A stretch of DNA of 36,690 nt from an uncultured Acidimicrobiales bacterium (GTDB taxonomy: Bacteria; Actinomycetota; Acidimicrobiia; Acidimicrobiales; SZUA-35): contig CALGOA010000129.1 of the NCBI GenBank assembly GCA_937958015.1, forward strand, positions 1 through 36,690, read 5' to 3'. This document shows, piece by piece, positions 7,767 through 15,404 of this stretch; position 1 is the stretch's first letter; each line of letters starts with the position of its first letter. The translations under genes were made by a program, and so were the position numbers. Under the pieces are notes generated by a model. That model had not been told where the DNA came from. It searched no databases and saw nothing but the letters and a program-made list of their open reading frames with translations.

Positions 7767-8585
7767 ATGTCACTCGTTTTCGCTGGAGTGTGCAGTCATG
7801 CACCCGGAATCACGGGGCGGTCCGACCTAGCCGATCCTGATAAGCGCGATGCGCTCTATGCCGCCTTCGACGACCTCCACGATCGACTCGAAGCCAGTAG
7901 GCCCGACGCGCTGATCGTCATAGCGGCCGAACACTTCGCCAACTTCTTCATGAACAACATGCCCAGCTTTGCGATGGGGATGGCCGATCACTACGAGGGG
8001 CCGATCGAGGACCCCGACTGGTTGAAGATCCCGAAGTTCACCGCCCCCGGCAACCGGGATCTCAGCGGTCGAATCATCACCGAGGTCATGAAGACGGTGG
8101 ATGTGAGTTACGCCGAGGAATGGCTCTTCGACCATGGGATCGCGGTGCCGCTCAACTTCCTCACGCCCAACTTCGAACTTCCGGTCATACCGGTGAACAT
8201 CAATTGCCAGGGGCCTCCGTTGGCGCCGCTGCATCGAGCCTGGGCGTTCGGCGAAGCGCTCCGCCGGGCGGCGGATTCGGTTCCCGAACGGATAGCGATT
8301 GTGGGAACCGGTGGTATTTCCCACTGGCCGGCCACCCCGGATTCTGGCCGTATCAACGAGGAGTGGGATCGCGAGTTCATGGATCGCTGGTGTCGCAACG
8401 ACCGGTCCGAACTCTTGGACTACGACGACCTGACGGTCTACGCCGACGCCGGGCAGGGCGGCTTCGAGATTCGTACGTTCCTGGCCGTATCAGCCGCGGC
8501 GGCAGGGGCGAAGGGGACGATGCACTTCTATGAGCCCATACCCATCTTCGCCGTCGGCTGCACCACGGCGACCTACGACCTCTAA
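7767..8585 (+). CDS. LigB-like catalytic subunit, class III extradiol ring-cleavage dioxygenase
   Basis: The 272-residue protein is a LigB-superfamily extradiol dioxygenase. The Fe(II) ligands fit H11 (CSHAPG), H56 (AEHFANF) and E234 (GGFEIRTF), and the acid-base histidine fits H186 (TGGISHWP). It should insert O2 beside the catechol hydroxyls and yield a muconate semialdehyde. Context (HpaE, HpaF, FAH, HpaH) suggests 3,4-dihydroxyphenylacetate as substrate. The LigA partner upstream is what protocatechuate or gallate dioxygenases have, so those substrates remain possible. An AGGAG ribosome site precedes ATG 7767 by eight bases. It is the last gene of the plus-strand operon. Confidence 0.9.
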   Translation: MSLVFAGVCSHAPGITGRSDLADPDKRDALYAAFDDLHDRLEASRPDALIVIAAEHFANFFMNNMPSFAMGMADHYEGPIEDPDWLKIPKFTAPGNRDLSGRIITEVMKTVDVSYAEEWLFDHGIAVPLNFLTPNFELPVIPVNINCQGPPLAPLHRAWAFGEALRRAADSVPERIAIVGTGGISHWPATPDSGRINEEWDREFMDRWCRNDRSELLDYDDLTVYADAGQGGFEIRTFLAVSAAAAGAKGTMHFYEPIPIFAVGCTTATYDL

Positions 8586-8604
8586 ACCCCCATCTGGGTG
8601 GGGT
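8586..8604 (+). terminator. Weak hairpin between convergent ligB-like and rpf-like genes
   Basis: Immediately after the ligB-like stop, ACCCC (8586-8590) can pair with GGGGT (8600-8604), followed by a modestly T-rich stretch. The gap to the convergent stop at 8611 is only 25 bp, so a shared terminator would have to lie here. The stem is short and the T-run is poor. Confidence 0.3.
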
Positions 8605-8610
8605 GGTTGT

Positions 8611-9369
8611 CTAGCCCCAGCAGTGGCGGCTGGCGTTCCACGGGCGGGTGCCATCGCGTTGCCATGTGAGCAGCGCAGCCTCGTCCTGCTGGGCCGGTGT
8701 GGCCTGATCTGCAGTCGATACGCCATACCGGGCGGCGTGACCGTAGGCGGCCCATGAACCGCGCAGGAACTGATACGCACCGCGGGCTGAGGACCGTGGG
8801 TTGGCCGCGGTGTAGTTGCCGTGGGATTCGCACTCCCTAATCTCCAGCAGGATGGGCGGAACGAAGACGCCATGACCGGCGTCTACGAAACCCTGGGGAT
8901 GGGCTCTCACCTCTCGCTCGGGCGGGGGCAGGGTGCCGGTGATGATCTGATGCTCGAGCGAGTCGCTGATGGCGACGACGACCTTGGTCTCATCGGCGAA
9001 CTGGTCCCAGAACTCGTAGCCGGCCTCGCCGGGCATCCGACCCAGGGCTCCGACGTACGCATCGATGATGTGGTCGCCGCTGGTCCGCAGCTGGTATTCG
9101 GGGCTGGCGAGGAGCAGTGCTGCGATCTGTTCGATCGGGTATCCCTCGGCCAGAAGTCCACCCCAGTAGACCGCACCCTCACGTTCGGCTTCACGGCCGA
9201 GCGTGGCTCGGTAGAGCCGTTCAGCCCGGTCGATATGGGCGTCGTTCAGAACCTGGGCTTCGTACTTTGGAGCCGAGGCGGAAGCGGGAGAGATGGGCAA
9301 CATCTGGACCGAAATCACTGCGAGGAGTGAGGCGATGAGCGCGCGACGTAGGGAGATTGTTGGCGGCAT
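8611..9369 (-). CDS. Secreted DUF4214 + Rpf/transglycosylase-like fusion protein
   Basis: The 252-residue protein has a signal peptide (basic start, hydrophobic core, ASASA near residue 33). A DUF4214 region spans about 46-145 (RLYRATLGREAEREGAVYWG, LLASPEYQ). The C-terminal lysozyme-like domain (about 172-252) resembles resuscitation-promoting factors: RECESHGNY contains the expected catalytic glutamate E181, then GAYQFLRGSWAAYG and a closing W-x6-CWG segment. C180 and C250 would form the conserved disulfide. The likely role is to cleave peptidoglycan glycan strands outside the membrane. The DUF4214 part is of unknown function; in other proteins it occurs in secreted, matrix-associated contexts. 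No Shine-Dalgarno is obvious at ATG 9369. Confidence 0.87.
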   Translation of the reverse strand: MPPTISLRRALIASLLAVISVQMLPISPASASAPKYEAQVLNDAHIDRAERLYRATLGREAEREGAVYWGGLLAEGYPIEQIAALLLASPEYQLRTSGDHIIDAYVGALGRMPGEAGYEFWDQFADETKVVVAISDSLEHQIITGTLPPPEREVRAHPQGFVDAGHGVFVPPILLEIRECESHGNYTAANPRSSARGAYQFLRGSWAAYGHAARYGVSTADQATPAQQDEAALLTWQRDGTRPWNASRHCWG

Positions 9370-9466
9370 GGCGGACGAGTATTGGGCGCTCGCCGACTCG
9401 ATCCTCGGGTAATTTAGCCCAAAGCGGCAAACGACACGTCCGGGTCACTTGCAACTATGCAGATGA

Positions 9467-10150
9467 TCAGTTCGGTCGGAATCGGAAGACCGTTCCAAAG
9501 GCGCAGGTGGGCGACCCCGGTCGGGCGGGAGACGCCGACCTTGCGTTGAATATCGTCGACGCATTTGCCGGCACCACGACCTCGGTAAAACCATCGAGTT
9601 GCCGGTCGCCGTCGACCGTGAACTGCACCGCGATTTGATAGGCCCGTTCCTCAGCCAGCGGATTGGCAACCTCACCGACCAGTCGGGCGCCCTGACCGGG
9701 CTCGTTGGTGCACTCGATGGTCTCAAGTAGATCCCGCTTGGACTGCTCGGAGAGTTCACGTTCCTCGCCAAAGTTGGGTTCGGGGTCCGGTTCATCGAGC
9801 GGGGCGAAGTTTACGAAGTCGTCCTGGCGAACGGTGAAACCCAGCGCATCGACCGCTACAAACTGGGCCATCAGCAGCGCCACCACCATTCCGGCGCCGA
9901 GGGCGATGTAGGAGTGTCGTCGCAGCGGTCGAGAGCCGATTCGGTCCTTTGGTGACGGTGGAGGTAACGACTCTGCCAGGGCATAAATCGCCGAACTCGC
10001 CGGACCGTATTGGGGGCCGAACGACACGCCGGCCTGGGGCGCCGGCGAGGTGTCGACCGGCCAGTACCGACCATCGGAGCGTTGCTCCCAACCAGCGGGT
10101 GGGGGCCACGGATACTCGCGTCCGTTCCACGCAACGTAGGTGTCGCTCAC
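9467..10150 (-). CDS. Single-pass membrane protein with N-terminal proline/tryptophan segment and extracytoplasmic domain
   Basis: I do not recognise a named family. From GTG 10150 the protein has 227 residues. A cytoplasmic N-terminus rich in W, P and G (PWPPPAGWEQRSDGRYWP) resembles the short DUF2510-like segments of actinobacterial membrane proteins. One membrane helix spans about 81-101. The outer domain (about 135-225) looks like an FxLyD-type beta-sandwich (GEVANPLAEERAYQIAVQF, VVVPANASTIF) with two cysteines. ATG 10174 would add eight residues and is an equally possible start. It follows the swivel-domain enzyme gene by about 50 bp on the same strand. Confidence 0.7.
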   Translation of the reverse strand: MSDTYVAWNGREYPWPPPAGWEQRSDGRYWPVDTSPAPQAGVSFGPQYGPASSAIYALAESLPPPSPKDRIGSRPLRRHSYIALGAGMVVALLMAQFVAVDALGFTVRQDDFVNFAPLDEPDPEPNFGEERELSEQSKRDLLETIECTNEPGQGARLVGEVANPLAEERAYQIAVQFTVDGDRQLDGFTEVVVPANASTIFNARSASPARPGSPTCAFGTVFRFRPN

Positions 10151-10203
10151 CTGCCCATAGTGCCACATCAGCACCGTTGGTCGGGTCAGCCATCGGATCG
10201 TTC

Positions 10204-12306
10204 CTAGGGAACGTCCACCATTCGATCTTGCACCGTGAGCGACCCGGCGCCAGCCGCTAACTCGACGAAATCTCCCGTCGCTACGTTCGGACCGACCTCA
10301 CCCATGTTGGTTATCGATGGGATGCCCAGCTCGCGGAGGATGATCGATCCGTGACTGAGGTCGCCGCCTATCTCCACCGCAACACCGGCGACCGAGGAAA
10401 AGATGGGAACCCAGCCGGCGTCCACACTTCGAGCCAGCAGCACTGTCGACTCCGGATGGAACCCATCGGGCAGTTCGATCGGGGGTTCGTTGCAGCGCAG
10501 CACCTTCCCCTCCACCGTCCCCGGCACCAGCGGTATGCCGACGAAGCGGGTGCGGTCGTCGATCGATCGGGCGCGGGCCGGATCGTCGAAACGGCGCAGC
10601 GTGTCAGGAACCCGGATCTCCAATTGTTCGGCGCGGCGTTCGCGAATGCGGTTGAAATGCTCGAGCGGGTAGCTGGCACCATCGTCAAGCTTGGCGGCTT
10701 CGTCGATGGTGAGCAGCCAGAGGTCTGACTCGGTGGGGAGCTGACCATTTGCTGCAGCCGCCTCGGCAAGTGACACGAGGCGGTTCCGAATGGCCAGGAA
10801 CGACCGCATCGTCTCGCTTCGGAGGGTTTCCCGGGCCCGCATCGGCCGCTGCGCCACCCACCACACCGGCAGGGTGACAACCGAGCGAATGGATGAGTTC
10901 CTTGAGCCGGCACCCCGCTCGGGTTGAGCAAGCGCCCGTTCGATGGGAGTCGGATCGTCAACGAACCGGGGCCGAGCGATATCGCTCTCGAAGATGCCTC
11001 GATGGCCGTGGTCATCCATCCATTCCGACAGGTTCCGTCGGCCCGATCGCACCGCTTCAAGATCGTCGAGCATCTGGGCTGCTGCGGTGCGTTGGGTCGC
11101 CAGATGTTGATCCAGCGTTCCCGTCCTTCTCAACAGCGCAACCGGTGGGGCGAGCGCGGAGGCGAGCGCACCCATCTCCTGCACCAACCCCTCGTACACG
11201 GTGCCGAAGATGTCGATCGTCTCGGCGAAGCTGGCGGTGGCGAGAACGTCGGCGGAGCTCATCTCCCGCAGTTCTGCACTGCGTTTCGACGATCGCCCGA
11301 CCGCTTTGAATTGGCCGAGGGCCAGCTTGAGGAGTGTGTGCGGCCGGGCCAGTAGTCGGGTCGGCCGCAGCGGGGTGTGTACGTCGGGTTCGCCGCCGTA
11401 GTTCTGGGTCACCAACTCGCTGGGTAACCCGAGAGCCCGCATCATGTCGGTCAGCATCGACAGATTGAGGTACGGCCGACCGGCGAAGGTCTCAACGAAT
11501 GGTCGGTTGATGGGCAGGGATGAATCGATGTCGGCGTAGAACGACAACAGTCGGTCCGCCGACGCCTCGATCCTTGAGGTCATGAAGACCGAAGGCAGCT
11601 CGGGCAGGATCTCCTTGTGGTTGGCGAGGGTGAAGGTCTCGTTCCGCATCGGAGCCGCAGTGACGGGACGGAGCTGAATGAGCCAGCAGACCTCGCCATC
11701 GTCGGCCCACTCGATGTCCCATCCGAGGTCCCCGAAGACCGTGCGGACCCTTCTCAGTAGATGCGCCAAACGTTCCAGGTCCGGTCCCGCCGGTCGAGCG
11801 GCGCGATCCCATCGGTGCCGAACCCGGGCCAGACGAACCGAGTCCCCGGCCTCCTGTCCGTCTACCAAACGATCGGCGAGCCCGCCGATCGTGTTCACCA
11901 GGTCGTCCTCAAAACCCGCCTCGGAAAATGCGACACCAGCCCGCACGGGCGCTACCTGACGCATCACCAGAACATGCCGTGTGGTCCCTGATTCGCCGGA
12001 TTGGCGGACCCGGCGTACCGCGTCGGCGACGGCGGCGTCCGCCGCTTCGACGTTCAATTCGGTTCGGAATCGCCCGGCATTGCTCTCCGCCTCGGTGTCT
12101 TCGGCCACGAAGGCACTCCGTACCGCGACAACACCCCCTCGAAGCTGGTGGGGCAGCGTGAACCCGTCGGGGCCGAGCCGTTCGTCGTCACCGACAACGA
12201 TGAACGGAGGCACCGGCAGCCCTGCATCGCGAGCCATCACGAGGAGACCGGCCTTGTTGCCGAGTTCGGGCGAGGGATACCGATCGGGGGGTCGTCGGGT
12301 TAGCAC
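10204..12306 (-). CDS. PEP-utilising enzyme with ATP-grasp and phosphohistidine swivel domains (PEP synthase/rifampicin phosphotransferase-like)
   Basis: The 700-residue protein has a PPDK/PEP-synthase-like ATP-grasp N-terminus (about 10-225): NKAGLLVMARDAGLPVP, VAVRSAFVAEDTEAESNAGRF and LIQLRPVTA. A roughly 350-residue middle region is helical and not recognisable. The C-terminal mobile domain carries the swivelling histidine H652 in GGDLSHGSIILRELGIP. The layout (ATP-grasp, middle, His domain) is that of rifampicin phosphotransferases and of many uncharacterised PEP-synthase-like enzymes. True PEP synthase has a C-terminal TIM barrel, which is absent here. The nucleotide-binding GLGE-like segment appears as NTIGGLADRLVDG. 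Substrate unknown. GTG 12306 is the start. The next gene upstream encodes the odd alpha/beta-hydrolase. Confidence 0.82.
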   Translation of the reverse strand: MLTRRPPDRYPSPELGNKAGLLVMARDAGLPVPPFIVVGDDERLGPDGFTLPHQLRGGVVAVRSAFVAEDTEAESNAGRFRTELNVEAADAAVADAVRRVRQSGESGTTRHVLVMRQVAPVRAGVAFSEAGFEDDLVNTIGGLADRLVDGQEAGDSVRLARVRHRWDRAARPAGPDLERLAHLLRRVRTVFGDLGWDIEWADDGEVCWLIQLRPVTAAPMRNETFTLANHKEILPELPSVFMTSRIEASADRLLSFYADIDSSLPINRPFVETFAGRPYLNLSMLTDMMRALGLPSELVTQNYGGEPDVHTPLRPTRLLARPHTLLKLALGQFKAVGRSSKRSAELREMSSADVLATASFAETIDIFGTVYEGLVQEMGALASALAPPVALLRRTGTLDQHLATQRTAAAQMLDDLEAVRSGRRNLSEWMDDHGHRGIFESDIARPRFVDDPTPIERALAQPERGAGSRNSSIRSVVTLPVWWVAQRPMRARETLRSETMRSFLAIRNRLVSLAEAAAANGQLPTESDLWLLTIDEAAKLDDGASYPLEHFNRIRERRAEQLEIRVPDTLRRFDDPARARSIDDRTRFVGIPLVPGTVEGKVLRCNEPPIELPDGFHPESTVLLARSVDAGWVPIFSSVAGVAVEIGGDLSHGSIILRELGIPSITNMGEVGPNVATGDFVELAAGAGSLTVQDRMVDVP

Positions 12307-12373
12307 GGTGGTTGAAGCACGACGATCACCGGGTCAACAGGCGGCGGGCCGGTCGATCGGACAACGACGGATG

Positions 12374-13177
12374 TCACTGATCATCGGCCAGGAGCTCCAG
12401 CGTCAGTTCGGCAAGGCGCTTCCCGTAGCTCTCGGGATCTTCGATCATCGGAAAGTGTCCCCAGTCGGGTTCGATCACGGTGCGTACCTGAGTGAACTTT
12501 TCCTCGAAAACTGGAACGTGGCTGGCGTTCAGGACCCGGTCTCCTGCACCCCACAGCAGAATCGTCGGAGTCGCCACCGGGCTCATCGAATCGAACCAGT
12601 CGGCGGTCAGAATGTCGAACATCGGCGAGAACGCTTCACACCGTCGGTACTCGGCGAGGAATCGACGGGCGAATGCCGGTCGCCGGCCGCCGAACAACAC
12701 CCGGCTACCGATTTGCTGTGCGGGCCAGGAGCTGATGATCGATCGAACCGCCGTTCGGACCGGTCGGGTGCTCATCAGTCGGGGAAAGAGCCGGCGATCG
12801 AGATTGGCACCCACCGGTGCATGAAGAATGGCGCCATCGAAGACCGACGGATTTCGGCTGAGGAGGTCATGCACGATGGACCCACCGATGCCGTGGCCGA
12901 GGACCACGACCCGCTCCGTCGGAGCCGTCCGGCGAAGTTCCTCGGCCTCGTGTTGGACTGCGTCAGCGAAGCCCCGAATCGACGCATCGGTCGGCAACGG
13001 CGTCCCCTCGAAACCGGGCAGGGTGATCGGGTGGAGGACGACCTCGGGTTCGCCGGTTTCCCCTGCGTTGAGCGAACGTCGGAGAAGCGAGAATCGAAAG
13101 CCGCCTCCACCGTTGCCGTGTACGGCCAGCAGCTGCACTCGATCCGAGTTGGCCCTGTTTCCGTTCGCCACAGGCAT
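12374..13177 (-). CDS. Alpha/beta-hydrolase-fold protein with glycine at the nucleophile position
   Basis: The 267-residue protein has a clear alpha/beta-hydrolase plan: an oxyanion-type HGNGGGGF loop (20-27), the nucleophile elbow region VVVLGHGIGGS (90-100), the acid D213 in LLWGAGDRV and the base H241 in DWGHFPM. In most relatives the elbow reads GHSxGG; here the serine position is G96, and I read the codon as GGC on the minus strand. S100 lies four residues on, outside the elbow. The protein may be a non-hydrolytic member (binding or lyase role) or inactive. It lies 45 bp after the yceH-like gene and 67 bp before the swivel-domain enzyme. Confidence 0.84.
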   Translation of the reverse strand: MPVANGNRANSDRVQLLAVHGNGGGGFRFSLLRRSLNAGETGEPEVVLHPITLPGFEGTPLPTDASIRGFADAVQHEAEELRRTAPTERVVVLGHGIGGSIVHDLLSRNPSVFDGAILHAPVGANLDRRLFPRLMSTRPVRTAVRSIISSWPAQQIGSRVLFGGRRPAFARRFLAEYRRCEAFSPMFDILTADWFDSMSPVATPTILLWGAGDRVLNASHVPVFEEKFTQVRTVIEPDWGHFPMIEDPESYGKRLAELTLELLADDQ

Positions 13178-13222
13178 CAGTGTGCACCACCCGATCGAGG
13201 CGCGGTGACTCCGGCGCTCCGG

Positions 13223-13909
13223 TCAGATGTCATCACGATCGGTTGAGTCGTCGTGGTCGGTCGGCATCGGCTCGGTGGTCGGGCCGATGCCTAGTTCGCG
13301 CTCGAGTGTCGTCACCCGTTCGACGAGCCGTTGCACCGTGGACTCGAGGTCGCTGATTCGGTCAGCCCGGCTGGTCCCGCTCGTCGTCGTCGATGCCGCC
13401 GCCTGATGAGCGGTCGCCGCATCGACGGGCCCGCCCAGAAGGTGCATGAATCGGTTCTGACTCTGCCCGGGACCCCGACCGAGGTCCACGACCAGTGGTC
13501 GTTCGCCCTGGCTGAGATCGTTCAACAACGCCGCTACCGCATCGACCGATTCGAACCCGACGTAGCGATCGGTGCGGGTGCGGATTTCGCCAGGAGTCTG
13601 GGGGCCGCGCAGCAACATGATGGCCAGAGCCGCGAGTTGGTGATCGTCGAGGCCCAGCGCTTCATCGAGAACGTGTTTGTGTTTGTCGGTGCGGCCCGAG
13701 GCGACACTTCGGCACAGCTTGTTGGCTCGCAATTCCATCATCGCCTGGATGACCTCACGCTCGCTGTAGTCGGTTACCGGCTCGCGATTTGTCTTCTGAT
13801 TGCAGGCGTTGACGAGCGCGTTGGTGGACAGCGGATACTGGTCGGGCGTCGTCGCCCGCTTCTCTACCAGGCAGCCCAGGACTCGAATTTCTACCTCTGT
13901 CAGTTCCAT
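13223..13909 (-). CDS. YceH-family (DUF480) winged-helix protein
   Basis: The 228-residue protein matches the YceH/DUF480 family: ELTEVEIRVLGCLVEKRATT at the N-terminus, TPDQYPLSTNALVNACNQKTNR, then LRGPQTPGEIRTRTDRY and a second winged-helix domain. The family core ends near residue 160. The tail has a probable coiled coil (about 182-207, SDLESTVQRLVERVTTLERE), then an acidic end. The fold suggests DNA binding, but family function is not established. It heads the minus-strand gene group and is divergent from the cytochrome c operon, with 138 bp between the starts. Confidence 0.88.
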   Translation of the reverse strand: MELTEVEIRVLGCLVEKRATTPDQYPLSTNALVNACNQKTNREPVTDYSEREVIQAMMELRANKLCRSVASGRTDKHKHVLDEALGLDDHQLAALAIMLLRGPQTPGEIRTRTDRYVGFESVDAVAALLNDLSQGERPLVVDLGRGPGQSQNRFMHLLGGPVDAATAHQAAASTTTSGTSRADRISDLESTVQRLVERVTTLERELGIGPTTEPMPTDHDDSTDRDDI

Positions 13910-14026
13910 CCTGTCCGACCCTACTGGAGCGCGGAACGGCGGGCCCGAACGGCACCAGAAGACCCTCGGTGGAACGGGAACTGCGGCGCCCCTTCGAACG
14001 ACATAGTGAACGTGGAACTTTGTGCT

Positions 14027-14042
14027 CGCGGGTACCCCCGCG
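14027..14042 (+). promoter_or_regulatory. GC-rich hairpin directly before the cytochrome c start
   Basis: CGCGGG (14027-14032) pairs perfectly with CCCGCG (14037-14042) across a TACC loop. The hairpin ends five bases before ATG 14048, where a ribosome site would be. It could hide the start from ribosomes. If translation instead begins at in-frame GTG 14006, the hairpin is inside the coding region. Confidence 0.35.
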
Positions 14043-14047
14043 GTCGG

Positions 14048-14425
14048 ATGCTGGTTCGGTTCGTTCGAATCGTTGGCGCTTTTGCCGCTCTGGTGTTGCT
14101 TCTTGCGGCCTGTTCCGCCGAACCGGCCCTGGACCTTTCACCCACCGCGGCCGAGGGACGAGAGATCACGTTGTCGTCCGGCTGCGCTGCGTGCCATGGT
14201 CGAAACGGTGAAGGGGGAGTGGCCCCGACCTGGCAGGGACTGGCGGGGTCGACGGTGTCCTTTACCGACCTCACAACGACGGTCGCTGATGCCGAGTACC
14301 TGGCCAACTCGATCGCCGACCCGTCATCACAGCTTCGAGCCGGGTTCAACCTCAAGATGCCGCAGAACAGCCTGACCGACGAACAGATCGACCTTGTGGT
14401 TGCCTACATTCAGGAACTGAAATGA
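14048..14425 (+). CDS. Lipoprotein c-type cytochrome
   Basis: The 125-residue protein has a lipoprotein signal (LVLLLAAC, lipidated C22). A single small cytochrome c domain follows: C46-A-A-C49-H50 binds heme, and M104 in LKMPQNSLTDEQ is the likely distal ligand. It would sit on the outer face of the membrane and carry one electron. It is the first of four overlapping genes with SCO1, a cupredoxin-like protein and a WHDHR membrane protein, suggesting electron delivery to, or assembly of, a copper oxidase. The start may instead be GTG 14006. The stop overlaps the SCO1 start (ATGA). Confidence 0.87.
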   Translation: MLVRFVRIVGAFAALVLLLAACSAEPALDLSPTAAEGREITLSSGCAACHGRNGEGGVAPTWQGLAGSTVSFTDLTTTVADAEYLANSIADPSSQLRAGFNLKMPQNSLTDEQIDLVVAYIQELK

Positions 14426-15030
14426 CTCGACGGCTCCCAACGATCTGCTTCACCCTCGCCTTGCTTCTCGCGGCCTGCGGATCGTCGGCCGACGAAACGC
14501 TCAGTGGATTCGAACGAACTCCGACACCAATTGTTAACGTCGAAACGCTGCCCGAGGTCACCGACGCGGGGTCACCTTTCCGCTTTGAGGCGCCCCAAAC
14601 CGACGGGGTCCTAGTCGTCTACTTTGGCTACACGAACTGCCCCGACGTGTGCCCCACCACGTTGTTCGACCTCCGCACCGCACTGGACTCGATGGAGTCC
14701 TCGCAGCGGGATCGAATCGAAACCGCGATGGTGACGATCGATCCGAACCGAGACACCGACGAGGTCATCACCGGGTATGTGCGGTCGTTTCTTCCTGAGG
14801 CCGCCGCGGTGCGGACCACCGTCGACGCCGACCTGCGGGTGGTCGCCGACGCATTCGGCGCTGACTACGGCGTCACCGAAACCGCCGACGGCGAAATTGA
14901 CGTGTTGCACACCGGGTCGCTCTACGCCGTGAACGGCGCCGGTGAACTTCTTGTCAGCTGGCCCTTCGGGGTGACATCCGAGGACCTCGCGAAGGACCTC
15001 GGGATTCTCCTGGAACGGGGCACGGTATGA
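14422..15030 (+). CDS. SCO1/SenC-family copper chaperone lipoprotein
   Basis: The 202-residue protein has a lipoprotein signal (LALLLAAC, C19) and a thioredoxin-like SCO domain. The copper-binding set is complete: C73 and C77 in CPDVCPTT and H163 in VLHTGS. SCO proteins deliver copper to, or reduce, the CuA site of cytochrome c oxidase subunit II. No oxidase subunits are in the window, so its target is elsewhere. It overlaps its neighbours by four bases at both ends (ATGA), so the four genes are probably one translationally coupled operon. Confidence 0.92.
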   Translation: MTRRLPTICFTLALLLAACGSSADETLSGFERTPTPIVNVETLPEVTDAGSPFRFEAPQTDGVLVVYFGYTNCPDVCPTTLFDLRTALDSMESSQRDRIETAMVTIDPNRDTDEVITGYVRSFLPEAAAVRTTVDADLRVVADAFGADYGVTETADGEIDVLHTGSLYAVNGAGELLVSWPFGVTSEDLAKDLGILLERGTV

Positions 15031-15404
15031 ACATCGTCCGACGGGCCGTCATCGCCGCAGTGTTGTTGTTCGGTGGTGCGGCATGTTCGAGTGAGACCGA
15101 ACCTTTCGGAGTGGAGGAATCGAGCGAGCAGGGCGTCGCCGATTTCAACTATGAGATTCCCGCTGGCGCCGGCGAGGCTCTGGACGCCGGAACCCCGCTG
15201 GAGATTCTCCCGGCCGAGTTACGGGCCACGGTTGGCCAGTCGATCGAGATCGTAAACGTCGACGACCGGGGCCATCTCGTCGGACCGTTTTTCGTCGGCG
15301 CAAATGAGACGTTGAACTGGACGTTCACAACGCCGGGCGAATTCATCGGCGTCTGCACCGTGCATCCCAGTGGTGAGATCAAGGTGATCGTGGAGGAAGC
15401 GTGA
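15027..15404 (+). CDS. Cupredoxin-like lipoprotein
   Basis: The 125-residue protein has a lipoprotein signal (LLFGGAAC, C20) and a plastocyanin/azurin-like beta domain (about 55-123). Candidate copper ligands are H83 (DDRGHLVGPF), C110 and H113 (GVCTVHPSGEI). The usual axial methionine a few residues after the second histidine is not there; G116/E117 occupy the region. It may bind copper as a type 1 or type 1.5 site, or serve in transfer. It sits between SCO1 and the WHDHR membrane protein with four-base overlaps on both sides. Confidence 0.82.
   Translation: MNIVRRAVIAAVLLFGGAACSSETEPFGVEESSEQGVADFNYEIPAGAGEALDAGTPLEILPAELRATVGQSIEIVNVDDRGHLVGPFFVGANETLNWTFTTPGEFIGVCTVHPSGEIKVIVEEA

Noticed and set aside
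9370-9466. A c-di-AMP (ydaO-type) riboswitch before the Rpf-like gene, as in many actinobacterial rpf genes.
   Set aside because: The 97-bp gap contains only a partial GGGTAATTTAGCCC dyad; I could not lay out the ydaO core. A covariance-model search of 9370-9600 on the minus strand would settle it.
11981-13246. A plus-strand frame of 421 codons opposite the swivel enzyme and hydrolase genes.
   Set aside because: The minus-strand genes have full family motifs; this is their shadow.
13331-14047. Extended start of the cytochrome c frame at 13331.
   Set aside because: It runs antisense through the yceH-like gene; the lipoprotein signal marks ATG 14048 (or GTG 14006).
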